Assembly (NCBI GenBank): GCA_030536755.1
Contig: JAUNPJ010000013.1
Span: 1 to 61,161, forward strand
Reading direction: 5' to 3'
From: Eubacteriales bacterium
GTDB taxonomy: Bacteria > Bacillota > Clostridia > Lachnospirales > Lachnospiraceae
Length of the DNA stretch: 61,161 bases
A model generated the notes under the pieces. That model was not told the origin of the DNA. It made no database searches and saw nothing but the letters and a program-made list of their open reading frames with translations. Of this stretch, positions 35,475 to 44,329 are shown piece after piece (the first letter of the stretch is position 1; the number at the start of each line of letters is the position of its first letter). Both the position numbers and the translations under genes were made by a program.

Positions 35475-35514
35475 AGTGTAGCACAGGCCTTTCGTTTTTG
35501 CAAACATTTGTTCG
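35475..35514 (-). promoter_or_regulatory. uvrA promoter with LexA-type SOS box
   Basis: On the minus strand, TTGCAA (35498-35503) and TACACT (35475-35480) are 17 bp apart. The dyad CGAACAAATGTTTG (35501-35514 read on the minus strand) matches the Gram-positive LexA box CGAACRNRYGTTYC in all but its last base and overlaps the -35 box, as expected for repression by LexA. Confidence 0.8.
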
Positions 35515-35531
35515 TTTTTTGAGATGCGTTT

Positions 35532-36647
35532 TTAAAATAAAAACTCCACAAATACCTGATTGGAAAGAGAGATTCCTTTTTGCGTCAGCCTCAGAGCATC
35601 TCCCTGTGTTTCCAGTAATCCCAGTTTCTCCAACTTACGGACCCGCCTGGCATATACGTTCTCCAGCGTCGTTCCAAACTCCCTGAAAAATCGCTCCCTG
35701 CTGATTCCTCCTGTCATCCGAAGTCCCAAAAACATAAATTCTTCCATTTGATCCTGCACAGAAAGTTCTTCCCTGTTTTCACGAATTTTATCCGGACTGC
35801 CCGCATCACGCAGATAGTGCTCCATCACGCTTGTATTGGAAAACCGGCTATTGCAGCGAAGCGAGGCGGCACCAAGGCCAACGCCCAGATAATCCACTCT
35901 CTGCCAATAGCCAATATTATGGCGGCATTCTTTGCCTGTCTTTGCATAATTGGAAATTTCGTATTGATGAAATCCATATACTTCAAGAATTTCTGCTGTC
36001 ATCTCATACATCTGTCGTTCTTCCTCCTCGGAAGGAAGCTGCAGTTCCCGTTCATAAAATGGCGTGCCCTCCTCCACGATCAGACTGTAGGCAGAAATGT
36101 GCTCCGGCTCCAAATCGGCGATTGTACAGAGATTTTTCTCCCACGCTTTTACATCCTGTCCTGGAATCGCAGACATCAAATCCACATTGATATTTGAAAA
36201 TCCAATACTTCTTGCCATCTCATAATTTTCCACAAATTCTGCAAAAGAATGAATCCGTCCAAGACTTCTTAACTCTTTCTCAATGGTTGACTGACAGCCA
36301 AGACTGAGACGGTTGATTCCGCACTGCAGATATTCACTCAGTTTCTCCGCATTCAGAGTTCCGGGGTTGGCTTCCATGGAAATCTCACAGTCTTCTGTGA
36401 GATGATAATTTTCCCTTATACACTCAAGAATTGCAGCAATTTGTCCCTCCTCCAGAACGGACGGTGTTCCGCCTCCCAAAAATACGGACGATACTTTTTC
36501 TCCCTCACATTCTTCAGCTGCACTTTGCAATTCCCGCTTCAGGGCATCCACATATTGCTTTTTTTCTCTGCTCCCCATGGGAAAGGACAGAAAATCACAA
36601 TAATCACATTTTTTCACACAAAAAGGAATATGCACATACAGTTCCAT
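35532..36647 (-). CDS. hemW: Radical SAM heme chaperone HemW
   Basis: A 371-residue radical SAM protein with the HemW pattern: MELYVHIPFCVKKCDYCDF (CxxxCxxC cluster), FLGGGTPSVL, SLGCQS and a C-terminal winged-helix-like HemN_C region. HemW lacks coproporphyrinogen oxidase activity and is thought to insert heme into respiratory proteins. The length and the cluster spacing plus extra Cys fit HemW and not HemN. It lies downstream of lepA, as in many Firmicutes, but with a terminator between them. Confidence 0.93.
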   Translation of the reverse strand: MELYVHIPFCVKKCDYCDFLSFPMGSREKKQYVDALKRELQSAAEECEGEKVSSVFLGGGTPSVLEEGQIAAILECIRENYHLTEDCEISMEANPGTLNAEKLSEYLQCGINRLSLGCQSTIEKELRSLGRIHSFAEFVENYEMARSIGFSNINVDLMSAIPGQDVKAWEKNLCTIADLEPEHISAYSLIVEEGTPFYERELQLPSEEEERQMYEMTAEILEVYGFHQYEISNYAKTGKECRHNIGYWQRVDYLGVGLGAASLRCNSRFSNTSVMEHYLRDAGSPDKIRENREELSVQDQMEEFMFLGLRMTGGISRERFFREFGTTLENVYARRVRKLEKLGLLETQGDALRLTQKGISLSNQVFVEFLF

Positions 36648-36673
36648 GTTTTTCTCCTCATGATCCTAACGGT

Positions 36674-36719
36674 AAAAAACTGCTGTATGTTCACAGATTT
36701 CCGTGTCCATACAGCAGTT
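36674..36719 (-). terminator. Terminator or attenuator between lepA and hemW
   Basis: A 12-bp stem AACTGCTGTATG/CATACAGCAGTT (36678-36719), followed on the minus strand by TTTTTTACC. It lies 10 nt after the lepA stop. hemW, 27 nt further on, may depend on read-through. Confidence 0.82.
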
Positions 36720-36728
36720 CTTTCTATT

Positions 36729-38543
36729 TTATTTGTCATCCAGCTTCAGCACACTCATAAATGCTTTCTGCGGAATCTCTACATTTCCTACCTGGCGCAT
36801 ACGCTTCTTACCTTCCTTCTGTTTTTCCAGAAGTTTCTTCTTACGTGTAATATCACCGCCATAACATTTTGCAAGAACATCCTTTCGCATCGCCTTTACC
36901 GTCTCACGGGCAATGATCTTGCTTCCGATCGCTGCCTGAATCGGAATCTCAAACAACTGTCTCGGAATTTCCTCTTTCAGGCGCTCGCACATCCTGCGTC
37001 CCCGGTCGTAAGCACTGTCAGCATGTACAATGAAGGAAAGTGCATCGACCTCTTCTTTGTTCACCAGAATATCCAGCTTCACAAGACTGCTTCGCTCATA
37101 ACCATCGAGCTCGTAATCCAAAGAAGCATATCCTCTTGATCTGGATTTCAGCGCGTCAAAGAAATCATAGATAATCTCATTCAGAGGAAGACGATACTTC
37201 AAAAGCGCTCTCGTCTCCTCCATGTATTCCATTCCCTCATATTGACCGCGTCGTTCCTGGCAAAGCTCCATGATCGACCCGATAAACTCTGTCGTCACCA
37301 TAATCTCCGCCTTGACCATCGGCTCCTCCATATAATCAATCTCCGCAGGATCCGGAAGGTTGGAAGGATTGGTCAGCTCGATCATCTCCCCATTGGTTTT
37401 ATAAACCTTATAAATAACACCAGGTGCTGTCGTCACAAGATCCAGATTATACTCTCTCTCCAGACGCTCCTGAATGATTTCGAGATGCAAAAGTCCAAGA
37501 AAACCGCAGCGGAATCCAAATCCCAGCGCTACTGATGTCTCTGGTTCATAAAACAGCGACGCATCGTTTAACTGCAGCTTCTCCAGCGCGTCGCGCAGAT
37601 CCTGGTATTTGGCACCATCAGCAGGATAAAGTCCACAGTAAACCATGGAATTCACCTTCTTATAACCAGGCAGCGGCTTTGCACATGGACGGGAATCGTC
37701 GGTGATCGTATCACCCACACGGGTATCTCTTACGTTTTTGATGCTGGCCGTAATGTAGCCTACCATTCCGGCACTCAGCTCGTCACACGGAATAAACTGC
37801 CCGGCACCAAAATATCCGACCTCAACAACCTCCTCGACTGCTCCGGTCGCCATCATACGGATCGGCGTTCCCTTTCTGACCGTTCCTTCTTTGATTCGGC
37901 AAAATACAATGACACCTCGATAAGAATCGTATACAGAGTCAAAAATCAATGCCTGCAGAGGAGCTTTTGGATCTCCGTGCGGTGCTGGGATCTTATGAAC
38001 GATTGCCTCCAGCACATCCTCCACATTCTGTCCGGTCTTGGCAGAAATCTGCGGTGCATCCTCCGCCTCAATACCAATCACATCCTCAATCTCATTGATG
38101 ACGCGCTGCGGATCTGCACTCGGCAGATCAATTTTGTTGATGACAGGAAGGACATCCAGATCATGATCCAGCGCCAGATATACATTCGCCAGTGTCTGTG
38201 CTTCAATTCCCTGCGCGGCATCCACCACAAGAATCGCACCATCACAGGCTGCAAGGCTTCGGGATACCTCATAGTTGAAATCCACATGTCCAGGGGTATC
38301 AATGAGGTTAAAAATATATTCCTCTCCGTCTTTGGCCTTGTAGATAATACGGACTGCCTGAGACTTGATGGTGATTCCACGCTCCCTCTCAAGTTCCATA
38401 TTATCCAGCACCTGCGCCTGCATCTCACGATCTGTCAGAAGTCCTGTCATCTCGATGATACGGTCTGCCAGCGTAGACTTTCCGTGATCGATATGTGCGA
38501 TAATACAAAAATTACGAATTTTACTTTGATCTATATTTGCCAT
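36729..38543 (-). CDS. lepA: Elongation factor 4 (LepA)
   Basis: A 604-residue translational GTPase that back-translocates or assists stalled ribosomes. G1 [15 protein letters not shown]2 region with [13 protein letters not shown]3 DTPGHVDF and G4 NKIDLPSA are all present, and the C-terminus has the LepA-specific domain ending in MSVLKLDDK. The length matches the family (about 600). It lies downstream of spoIIP with an 88-nt gap. Confidence 0.98.
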   Translation of the reverse strand: MANIDQSKIRNFCIIAHIDHGKSTLADRIIEMTGLLTDREMQAQVLDNMELERERGITIKSQAVRIIYKAKDGEEYIFNLIDTPGHVDFNYEVSRSLAACDGAILVVDAAQGIEAQTLANVYLALDHDLDVLPVINKIDLPSADPQRVINEIEDVIGIEAEDAPQISAKTGQNVEDVLEAIVHKIPAPHGDPKAPLQALIFDSVYDSYRGVIVFCRIKEGTVRKGTPIRMMATGAVEEVVEVGYFGAGQFIPCDELSAGMVGYITASIKNVRDTRVGDTITDDSRPCAKPLPGYKKVNSMVYCGLYPADGAKYQDLRDALEKLQLNDASLFYEPETSVALGFGFRCGFLGLLHLEIIQERLEREYNLDLVTTAPGVIYKVYKTNGEMIELTNPSNLPDPAEIDYMEEPMVKAEIMVTTEFIGSIMELCQERRGQYEGMEYMEETRALLKYRLPLNEIIYDFFDALKSRSRGYASLDYELDGYERSSLVKLDILVNKEEVDALSFIVHADSAYDRGRRMCERLKEEIPRQLFEIPIQAAIGSKIIARETVKAMRKDVLAKCYGGDITRKKKLLEKQKEGKKRMRQVGNVEIPQKAFMSVLKLDDK

Positions 38544-38631
38544 GTATTTCCTCCATGTTCCTTTGTTACTTCAAGAAAACGGCATGAAAATGCCCTTATC
38601 TTACACATTATAACAGGGATTTTCGTATTTG

Positions 38632-39789
38632 TCATTGACCTTTTAGTACTTTGTTCAAAATCCAGGCCAATGGAGTCATGGCATTTTTTGCTTCTTCCAC
38701 CGTATTCGTCTGAGCTCCCACCTCCACCAGGGCTGCTCTGGGCTTCAAATGCAGGTTGTAGCGAAGACTCGACAGATATACTGCTCTGCAAAGTCCGGGA
38801 AAATATTCCTTGGAGGCCAGCTCCATCTGAAAAGAAAAAGCCAGATTATCCTCAATATTTGGATTTGGAAGATATTCGATCACACCATTTTGAGCACTGT
38901 AGCTAAGTCCGTTAAAAAACATAATCTGTGCGGTAGGTTTTCCGTTTACCTCAGTCACAAGATGACGGTCTTCCGAAACGCCATCTCGATGAAGGTCGAT
39001 CACCACCTCCACAGACGGATATTCGGCCAGCACCTGTTCTACCTTTTCTCTGGCATAATCATAGGCACTGCTTCGGTCTATTTCTCCATTTACGATATCA
39101 AAGGTATCTGTCACATGAATCACACCAAAGCCATAGGTTTCCTGAAGGAGCGAAACCAGAACTTCTCCAACGCCAACAACCGTATCCTCCTGATTTCCTG
39201 TTCTGGAATCGGCATAGGTTTCCTGCGAATGACTGTGGTAAATTAAAATCTGGGGGCTTTCCTGCCCATCAGGCAGGCGCATATCCCTGCCCATCAACGT
39301 CTCTGTATTGATAAGCTCACTGCTGACAGCAGTATTGGGATCCACAATAAAAAAATTCCCCAGAAGATATTCATAATCTTCCAGTCTCTCTCTCGGAATT
39401 TCCTCTGCCACAGAAAATTCCAATGCCGTCTCCTGCACGTCTTCCTGTGGTAGTTCCTGCTTCTCTTCTTGCTGTTCTTCTGTCCGTTTCTCCTCCTGCT
39501 GGCGCTGATCATTTTCCTCCAAAACCTGTTCTGCCAGATATACCTGATTGGCTTTCACAATGGCCGCATAGGTCTGTTCATCCTCAATCAGAGGCTCCTG
39601 CCGCTCCCTTTCCTGACAATAGGCAAGCAGAGGAATGATCTCTGCCAGAAATCCATGACCGCTGCTTTGTTCCCTCTCAAACGCAGCAGTCATGCCCAAA
39701 CGCAGCACCAGTGTCCACAACATACACAGGCAAAGCAATACACAGATGGCTTTCTGCCCCTTTGTCACCAGACCACCTCTCTCAGACAT
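38632..39789 (-). CDS. spoIIP: Stage II sporulation protein P
   Basis: A 385-residue membrane-anchored peptidoglycan hydrolase. An N-terminal helix (about 10-34) is followed by a Gln/Glu-rich linker (about 95-130) and the SpoIIP domain with ILIYHSHSQETY and VVIDLHRDGV, which hold the zinc ligands. Together with SpoIID and SpoIIM it degrades septal wall during engulfment of the forespore. The gpr-spoIIP-lepA-hemW order is conserved in Firmicutes and marks a spore former. The start at 39789 follows AAAGGAAAGG. Confidence 0.94.
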   Translation of the reverse strand: MSERGGLVTKGQKAICVLLCLCMLWTLVLRLGMTAAFEREQSSGHGFLAEIIPLLAYCQERERQEPLIEDEQTYAAIVKANQVYLAEQVLEENDQRQQEEKRTEEQQEEKQELPQEDVQETALEFSVAEEIPRERLEDYEYLLGNFFIVDPNTAVSSELINTETLMGRDMRLPDGQESPQILIYHSHSQETYADSRTGNQEDTVVGVGEVLVSLLQETYGFGVIHVTDTFDIVNGEIDRSSAYDYAREKVEQVLAEYPSVEVVIDLHRDGVSEDRHLVTEVNGKPTAQIMFFNGLSYSAQNGVIEYLPNPNIEDNLAFSFQMELASKEYFPGLCRAVYLSSLRYNLHLKPRAALVEVGAQTNTVEEAKNAMTPLAWILNKVLKGQ

Positions 39790-39824
39790 GCCTTTCCTTT
39801 ATTCATATGACGGCAAAACAGTTA

Positions 39825-40733
39825 TTATACCTGACGAAAAGCCATGTTCAGGCCCTCGGAAATTGTAAAACTGAGTCGTTTAATGGTTTCGTCCACATCT
39901 TTCGGCGTCACAAACATCTGATTGAGATTCGGCGTGATCATCTCATCCAGAAATTCACGCTGCTCCTGCTCTTCCAATGCATCCAGCAGATGCTCCATCG
40001 CATCATGCACGATTGTTGCAGCATCCACAACCGTTGGAATTCCAATTCCTATTACTCTTACGCCCAGCGTCTCTTCATTGAGTCCTTCACGATGATTACC
40101 GACACCGGATCCCGGATTGATTCCGGCGTTGGTGATCTGAATCGTCCGGTTCAACCGTCTCGTGCTGCGTGCCGCCAGAGCATCCACAGCGATCACCGCA
40201 TCCGGCTTTGTCTCCTGAATGATCCCCTGCACGATCTCCAGCGTCTCCATTCCCGTCTGCGCCATCACTCCGGGCACGATTGCGCTGACCATAATGCTGG
40301 TGTCATCTTCCAGAAGATCACGGCCATATTCCCGGATCACATGCCTTGTAATATGGAGATTGTCTACCACCTTCGGTCCCAGGGCATCCGGTGTGACCTG
40401 ATGATTTCCAAGACCGACCACAAGAGCCGATTCCATCTTTTTCGATGGAAGAAGCTGCAGAATGTGATGTGCGATCTCCTGTGAGATTTCTCTGTGATAC
40501 TCCTCATCCGGCACCGACATATTCGGCGCCTCAATCGTGATGTACGTTCCCTGTGGCTTTCCCATGGTCTTTGCACCATTCTCCGTCTCAATCCTCACTA
40601 CAGTCGTGCGGATATCCTTTTCTTCGTTGTAGTTTTCCCGAACGACGACTCCCCGGATCTTAATATCCTTTTCATCAAAGCGTTCCCTCGCCTCCAGTGC
40701 CAGATCTGTCCGTACCTTGTAATTTCGAAACAT
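39825..40733 (-). CDS. gpr: Germination (GPR) endopeptidase of spore SASP proteins
   Basis: A 302-residue spore protease that degrades small acid-soluble proteins at germination. The family pattern is clear: RTDLALEARE near the N-terminus (also the autoprocessing region), VVGLGNHQVTPDALGP, and AVDALAARSTRRLNRTIQI. The start at 40733 follows GGAGGAAGGC. The sigma-G promoter expected upstream was not clearly recognisable. A hairpin repeat lies 31 nt upstream. Confidence 0.95.
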   Translation of the reverse strand: MFRNYKVRTDLALEARERFDEKDIKIRGVVVRENYNEEKDIRTTVVRIETENGAKTMGKPQGTYITIEAPNMSVPDEEYHREISQEIAHHILQLLPSKKMESALVVGLGNHQVTPDALGPKVVDNLHITRHVIREYGRDLLEDDTSIMVSAIVPGVMAQTGMETLEIVQGIIQETKPDAVIAVDALAARSTRRLNRTIQITNAGINPGSGVGNHREGLNEETLGVRVIGIGIPTVVDAATIVHDAMEHLLDALEEQEQREFLDEMITPNLNQMFVTPKDVDETIKRLSFTISEGLNMAFRQV

Positions 40734-40763
40734 ATGCCTTCCTCCGCGATTTTACTGTTTTTT

Positions 40764-40792
40764 CGTTACTGTTCACTCCGTTCACAGTAACG
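40764..40792 (-). repeat. Hairpin repeat upstream of gpr (family member 3)
   Basis: Perfect 9-bp arms CGTTACTGT (40764-40772) and ACAGTAACG (40784-40792) with an 11-nt loop beginning TCA, the same size and layout as 12099-12127. On the plus strand it is followed by TTTTTT, but no rightward gene precedes it, so it is not an obvious terminator. Confidence 0.7.
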
Positions 40793-40831
40793 TTTTTTCT
40801 TATTTTTTCTCATTTTCTTGAATTTTATGTA

Positions 40832-40860
40832 TTGACAGACCGGCATCAATATAATAAAAT
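40832..40860 (+). promoter_or_regulatory. Sigma-A promoter of rpsT
   Basis: TTGACA (40832-40837) and TAAAAT (40855-40860) with a 17-bp spacer. The predicted start (about 40867) gives a leader of about 110 nt before the rpsT start codon. Confidence 0.8.
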
Positions 40861-40871
40861 GTATAAGCATG

Positions 40872-40905
40872 TTCTATTGGGATGCCCGTGTCTGTTCCAA
40901 TAGAA
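40872..40905 (+). promoter_or_regulatory. rpsT leader hairpin, candidate autoregulatory element
   Basis: A perfect 9-bp stem TTCTATTGG/CCAATAGAA with a 16-nt loop starts about 5 nt after the expected transcription start. No T-run follows, so it is not a terminator. Ribosomal protein leaders are often bound by their own product, and S20 synthesis is translationally autoregulated in E. coli; a similar role here is inference. Confidence 0.45.
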
Positions 40906-40977
40906 ATTAACGAATAATAACAAAAAGCCCTTATAAACGAAAAAACAATTGATATTTTATTTTGGAGGTGTACGAAG

Positions 40978-41241
40978 TTGGCTAACATTAAATCCGCAAA
41001 AAAAAGAATCCTGGTTACTAGAACAAAAGCTGCCAGAAACAAATCTATCAAATCCGCAGTAAAAACTTCTATCAAAAAAGTTGAGGCTGCTGTTGCAAAG
41101 AAAGATAAGGCTGCTGCTGTTGATGCATTAGCTGCTGCTACAACAACAATCAGCAAAGCTGCATCCAAAGGTGTTTATCATAAAAATAACGCTGCCAGAA
41201 AAGTTTCTCGTTTAGCTAAAATGGTTAACGAACTGGCATAA
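40978..41241 (+). CDS. rpsT: 30S ribosomal protein S20
   Basis: An 87-residue basic helical protein (MANIKSAKKRILVTRTKAAR) that binds 16S rRNA. The start codon is TTG at 40978 with GGAGG 9 nt upstream; no in-frame ATG exists near. A TTG (UUG) start is also used by E. coli rpsT, where it is part of autoregulation. It is a single-gene unit between gpr and holA, and a terminator follows. Confidence 0.97.
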   Translation: MANIKSAKKRILVTRTKAARNKSIKSAVKTSIKKVEAAVAKKDKAAAVDALAAATTTISKAASKGVYHKNNAARKVSRLAKMVNELA

Positions 41242-41270
41242 TCATAAATATTATAAATTTCCATATAACG

Positions 41271-41304
41271 AAAAACAGCCCTACCGTCATGGGGCTGTTT
41301 TTTG
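41271..41304. terminator. Bidirectional terminator between rpsT and holA
   Basis: The stem AACAGCCC/GGGGCTGTT with a 9-nt loop and flanking A and T runs ends rightward rpsT and leftward holA transcription. Confidence 0.87.
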
Positions 41305-41311
41305 TTCCTTT

Positions 41312-42292
41312 TTATCGACTGTACTGAATGATCAAAAGCTCTACACTCAATCTGTCCTCCAGTTTTCCAGTCTTTACTGCTTCCTCATATCCCATACAGT
41401 CCTCGACAGCTTTGCGAAGTTCTTCCGCCGAATACCGTCTGGCACAGTTCATAGTATTTTTCACAGCAAACGGCGGCAGACCAAGTCTGCTTCCAAGTTC
41501 ACTCTGTCCAAGCCCGTCTGCCAGCATTTCCTTCGTCTGAAGAAGCTGGTTAAACTGTCTGGCGATCAGAAAAAGAATACGCATCGGAGGCTCTTTCAGA
41601 GCAAGCAGATCATAGTAAAGCTGCAGTGCCTTCTCCTGCTGTTTATCCGTCACGGCGCGCACCATTTCAAAAATTTTGTTGGTGATCTGGGCACTGCATA
41701 CCGCCAAAATATCCTCACGCGTGATAATCTCCCGTCCAATCGTATAAGACAAAAGCTTCTCCAGCTCCGTCGTAATCCGGCTCATATCCGTGCCTGTCAT
41801 GGTCAGAAACAGTTCCATATCACGCTGTGTAATCTTTTTTTTCTCTTTTCCCATCCTGCCAAGCACCCATTTCGTGAGTGTTTTGATGTCCTGAACGGCA
41901 AACTCGCCAATCCTTCCAGCTTTCTTTACCGCCTTAAACATACGGCTTCTCTTATCGACCTCTTCCTCCACAAATATCATGCACAGATAATCCGGCAGTC
42001 CGTCACTGATATAGTCCGCCAGTTCGTCACATTTATTTTTAAACACACCGGTATTCTGCAGAACAATGACTCTTCGCTCTGCAAAAAACGGTATCGTCTC
42101 CGCCAGATCAATGATTTCCTTTACGTTGATGTTTTTGCCTTCATAAAATGCCGTATTCATGGTATCCTCCTGCGGCACCAGAGCATCCAGAAGCTTCTGA
42201 CGATACTGCTGCTTGAGATAGCCTTCCTCCCCGTAAAGAAGATAGACACATTTGAAATCACCGGTTTTGATATCTTCCTGAATATTTTTCAC
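41312..42292 (-). CDS. holA: DNA polymerase III subunit delta
   Basis: A 326-residue clamp-loader delta subunit. It begins with VYLLYGEEGYLKQQYRQKLL, typical of HolA's degenerate AAA+ N-terminus, followed by ETIPFFAERRVIVLQNTG and the C-terminal collar domain (about 215-326). Delta opens the sliding clamp. A promoter lies about 35 nt upstream. The comEC gene that often neighbours holA is not seen here. Confidence 0.93.
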   Translation of the reverse strand: MKNIQEDIKTGDFKCVYLLYGEEGYLKQQYRQKLLDALVPQEDTMNTAFYEGKNINVKEIIDLAETIPFFAERRVIVLQNTGVFKNKCDELADYISDGLPDYLCMIFVEEEVDKRSRMFKAVKKAGRIGEFAVQDIKTLTKWVLGRMGKEKKKITQRDMELFLTMTGTDMSRITTELEKLLSYTIGREIITREDILAVCSAQITNKIFEMVRAVTDKQQEKALQLYYDLLALKEPPMRILFLIARQFNQLLQTKEMLADGLGQSELGSRLGLPPFAVKNTMNCARRYSAEELRKAVEDCMGYEEAVKTGKLEDRLSVELLIIQYSR

Positions 42293-42325
42293 ATTCTTAC
42301 CTCAATTCATTTCATTGTATGCATT

Positions 42326-42354
42326 ATCTTAACATTCTTTTTGTTACGAATCAA
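42326..42354 (-). promoter_or_regulatory. Promoter of holA
   Basis: On the minus strand, TTGATT (42349-42354) and TAAGAT (42326-42331) with a 17-bp spacer, following the ptsI terminator. Confidence 0.6.
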
Positions 42355-42375
42355 CGGAAGTGTCTCAATTATCCG

Positions 42376-42410
42376 CAAAAAAGCAACGCTCCCCGCAGGA
42401 AACATTGCTT
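42376..42410 (-). terminator. Intrinsic terminator after ptsI
   Basis: The arms AAGCAATG and CGTTGCTT enclose a 14-nt GC-rich loop and are followed on the minus strand by TTTTTTGC. It closes the ascorbate/PTS operon. Confidence 0.78.
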
Positions 42411-42420
42411 TTTATACTTT

Positions 42421-44034
42421 TTAATCCATATTTCGAATAATCTCTCTCAAAGGCAGAACAAACGTTGGAGATACCGATAACTCATCAATTCCCATTTCAA
42501 CAAATTTCTCGGTCAATTCCATATCGGCTCCGAGCTCACCGCAGATTCCAACCCAGGCGCCGCCTTTATGTCCATTCTCAATCGTCATCTGAATCATACG
42601 CAGCACCGCCGGATGATGGGCATCATAAAACTCATCCAGAGCCGGATTCTGTCTGTCGATTGCCAGCGTATACTGTGTCAGGTCATTTGTTCCGATACTG
42701 AAGAAGTCAACCTCTTTTGCCAGTTCCTCACTGATCATGACCGATGCAGGAGTCTCAATCATCACACCGATTTCTACATCTTTATACTCGATTCCCTGTT
42801 CTTTCAGTTCATTCTTTACAGATGCAAGAATTTCCTTGATCTTTTGAATTTCCTTCACGGAAATGATCATCGGGAACATCACGGAAATATTTCCAAATGC
42901 GCTGGCACGAAGCAGCGCGCGAAGCTGTGTGCGGAAAATCTCTTCTCTCGTCAGGCAGATACGAATTGCCCGGTATCCGAGTGCCGGATTTTCTTCTTCA
43001 TCCAGATTAAAATAATCTACTTTCTTATCAGCTCCGATATCCAGTGTACGAATGATGACCTTCTTGCCTGCCATATTTTCCGCTACTGTCTTATAGGCCT
43101 GAAACTGTTCATTTTCTGTTGGATAATGATCGGATTCCAGGTACAAAAACTCACTTCGAAACAGCCCAATACCCTCTGCGTCATTCATAAGAGCACCGCC
43201 AGTATCTGCCACGCTTCCGATGTTGGCATACAGATGAATCTCTCTGCCGCTTTTAGTCACTGTCTTCTGTCCCTTCAATGTCTTCAGAAGCTTCTCCTTG
43301 CGCGCTTCCTCCTCCATCGTTTCCTGCGCCTTGTCAATCAGCTCCTGTTCCGGATCAATCACCAGTGTTCCCTCATATCCATCGACAATTGCCAGTTTTC
43401 CATTCCACTCCTTCTGAATCGGCACACCGATTAAAGCTGGAATGTTCATCGTGCGGGCAAGAATCGCTGTATGTGAATTTGCAGAGCCATGTTCTGTCAC
43501 AAATGCCAGAAGCTTGGACTTGTCCATCTGTACTGTCTCGCTTGGGGCAAGATCATCCGCTACCAGGATCACCGGCTCTTCCAGATCATTCATATCGTTG
43601 TCATTGCCGGACAGCACACGCACGAGACGCTCGGAAATATCTTTCACATCAGCAGCTCTCGCTTTCATATATTCATCATCCATGCTTGCAAACATAGACG
43701 AAAAATTATCTCCCGTGACAGCCACTGCATATTCTGCATTTACCCCCTGTCTTGTAATGATGTTCAGAATCGATTCGCAGTAGTCTTCATCCTCCAGCAT
43801 CATCTGATGCACTTCAAAGATTGCCGCACCGGCCTCTCCTACTTCTCTGCAGGCTTTTTCATATAAGTTCTGAAGCTGCTCCTGTGCTTTTGCCCTGGCT
43901 GTTTCAAATCGCCGCTGTTCCGCTTGCGTATCCTCAATCTTTTCCCTTTTTACAACAGAATTGTTTTTCTCATAAAAGAAAATCTTTCCCATTGCAATTT
44001 TACGGAAAATGGATTTTCCTTCATACCTTTCCAT
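42421..44034 (-). CDS. ptsI: Phosphoenolpyruvate-protein phosphotransferase (PTS enzyme I)
   Basis: A 537-residue enzyme I. The phosphorylated His188 lies in HGSANSHTAILAR. The PEP-binding barrel has RTLDIGADKK and SIGTNDLTQYTLA, and the catalytic Cys is in GICGELGAD. The length is slightly under the usual 570. It phosphorylates HPr from PEP, and here lies directly after an HPr gene (18 nt gap) at the end of an ascorbate-type operon. ATG 44034 has GGGGGAA about 6 nt upstream. Confidence 0.96.
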   Translation of the reverse strand: MERYEGKSIFRKIAMGKIFFYEKNNSVVKREKIEDTQAEQRRFETARAKAQEQLQNLYEKACREVGEAGAAIFEVHQMMLEDEDYCESILNIITRQGVNAEYAVAVTGDNFSSMFASMDDEYMKARAADVKDISERLVRVLSGNDNDMNDLEEPVILVADDLAPSETVQMDKSKLLAFVTEHGSANSHTAILARTMNIPALIGVPIQKEWNGKLAIVDGYEGTLVIDPEQELIDKAQETMEEEARKEKLLKTLKGQKTVTKSGREIHLYANIGSVADTGGALMNDAEGIGLFRSEFLYLESDHYPTENEQFQAYKTVAENMAGKKVIIRTLDIGADKKVDYFNLDEEENPALGYRAIRICLTREEIFRTQLRALLRASAFGNISVMFPMIISVKEIQKIKEILASVKNELKEQGIEYKDVEIGVMIETPASVMISEELAKEVDFFSIGTNDLTQYTLAIDRQNPALDEFYDAHHPAVLRMIQMTIENGHKGGAWVGICGELGADMELTEKFVEMGIDELSVSPTFVLPLREIIRNMD

Positions 44035-44052
44035 ATGCTTTCCCCCACTGCA

Positions 44053-44310
44053 TTACAGATTTTCTTTGAAAAATTTCTCCATTGCCTCAATTGCGGCATC
44101 CTCGTCCGCACCTTCTGCGGATACAGTCACTTCTGCACCTTTTTTCACTGCCATTCCCATGATCATCATAAGCTGTGTCGCAGATACTGTTTTTTCACCT
44201 TTTGTCAGAGTGATTTTACTCTCAAATTTTTTTGCTTCCTTTACCAGTAATCCGGCTGGTCTTGCATGCAGACCTAATTCATCGTTAATTTCATAAGTAA
44301 ATGATTTCAT
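44053..44310 (-). CDS. HPr phosphocarrier lacking regulatory Ser46
   Basis: An 85-residue HPr with the active-site His15 (LGLHARPAG). Position 46 is Gln (SATQLMMIMG) where Firmicute HPr has Ser, so HPr kinase cannot phosphorylate it there and it should not act as CcpA co-repressor. It should still carry phosphate from the adjacent enzyme I to the sugar transporters. AAAGGA precedes the ATG. It lies 19 nt downstream of the HAD phosphatase gene. Confidence 0.94.
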   Translation of the reverse strand: MKSFTYEINDELGLHARPAGLLVKEAKKFESKITLTKGEKTVSATQLMMIMGMAVKKGAEVTVSAEGADEDAAIEAMEKFFKENL

Positions 44311-44329
44311 TGTTTGTCCTTTCCAAATC

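Noticed and set aside
38560-38640. tRNA or small RNA between spoIIP and lepA
   Set aside because: No cloverleaf, promoter or terminator was found; the 88-nt gap contains only the lepA ribosome site region.
40800-41168. Leftward open frame opposite rpsT
   Set aside because: Antisense of rpsT and its leader; low-complexity Ala/Phe translation with no ribosome site.
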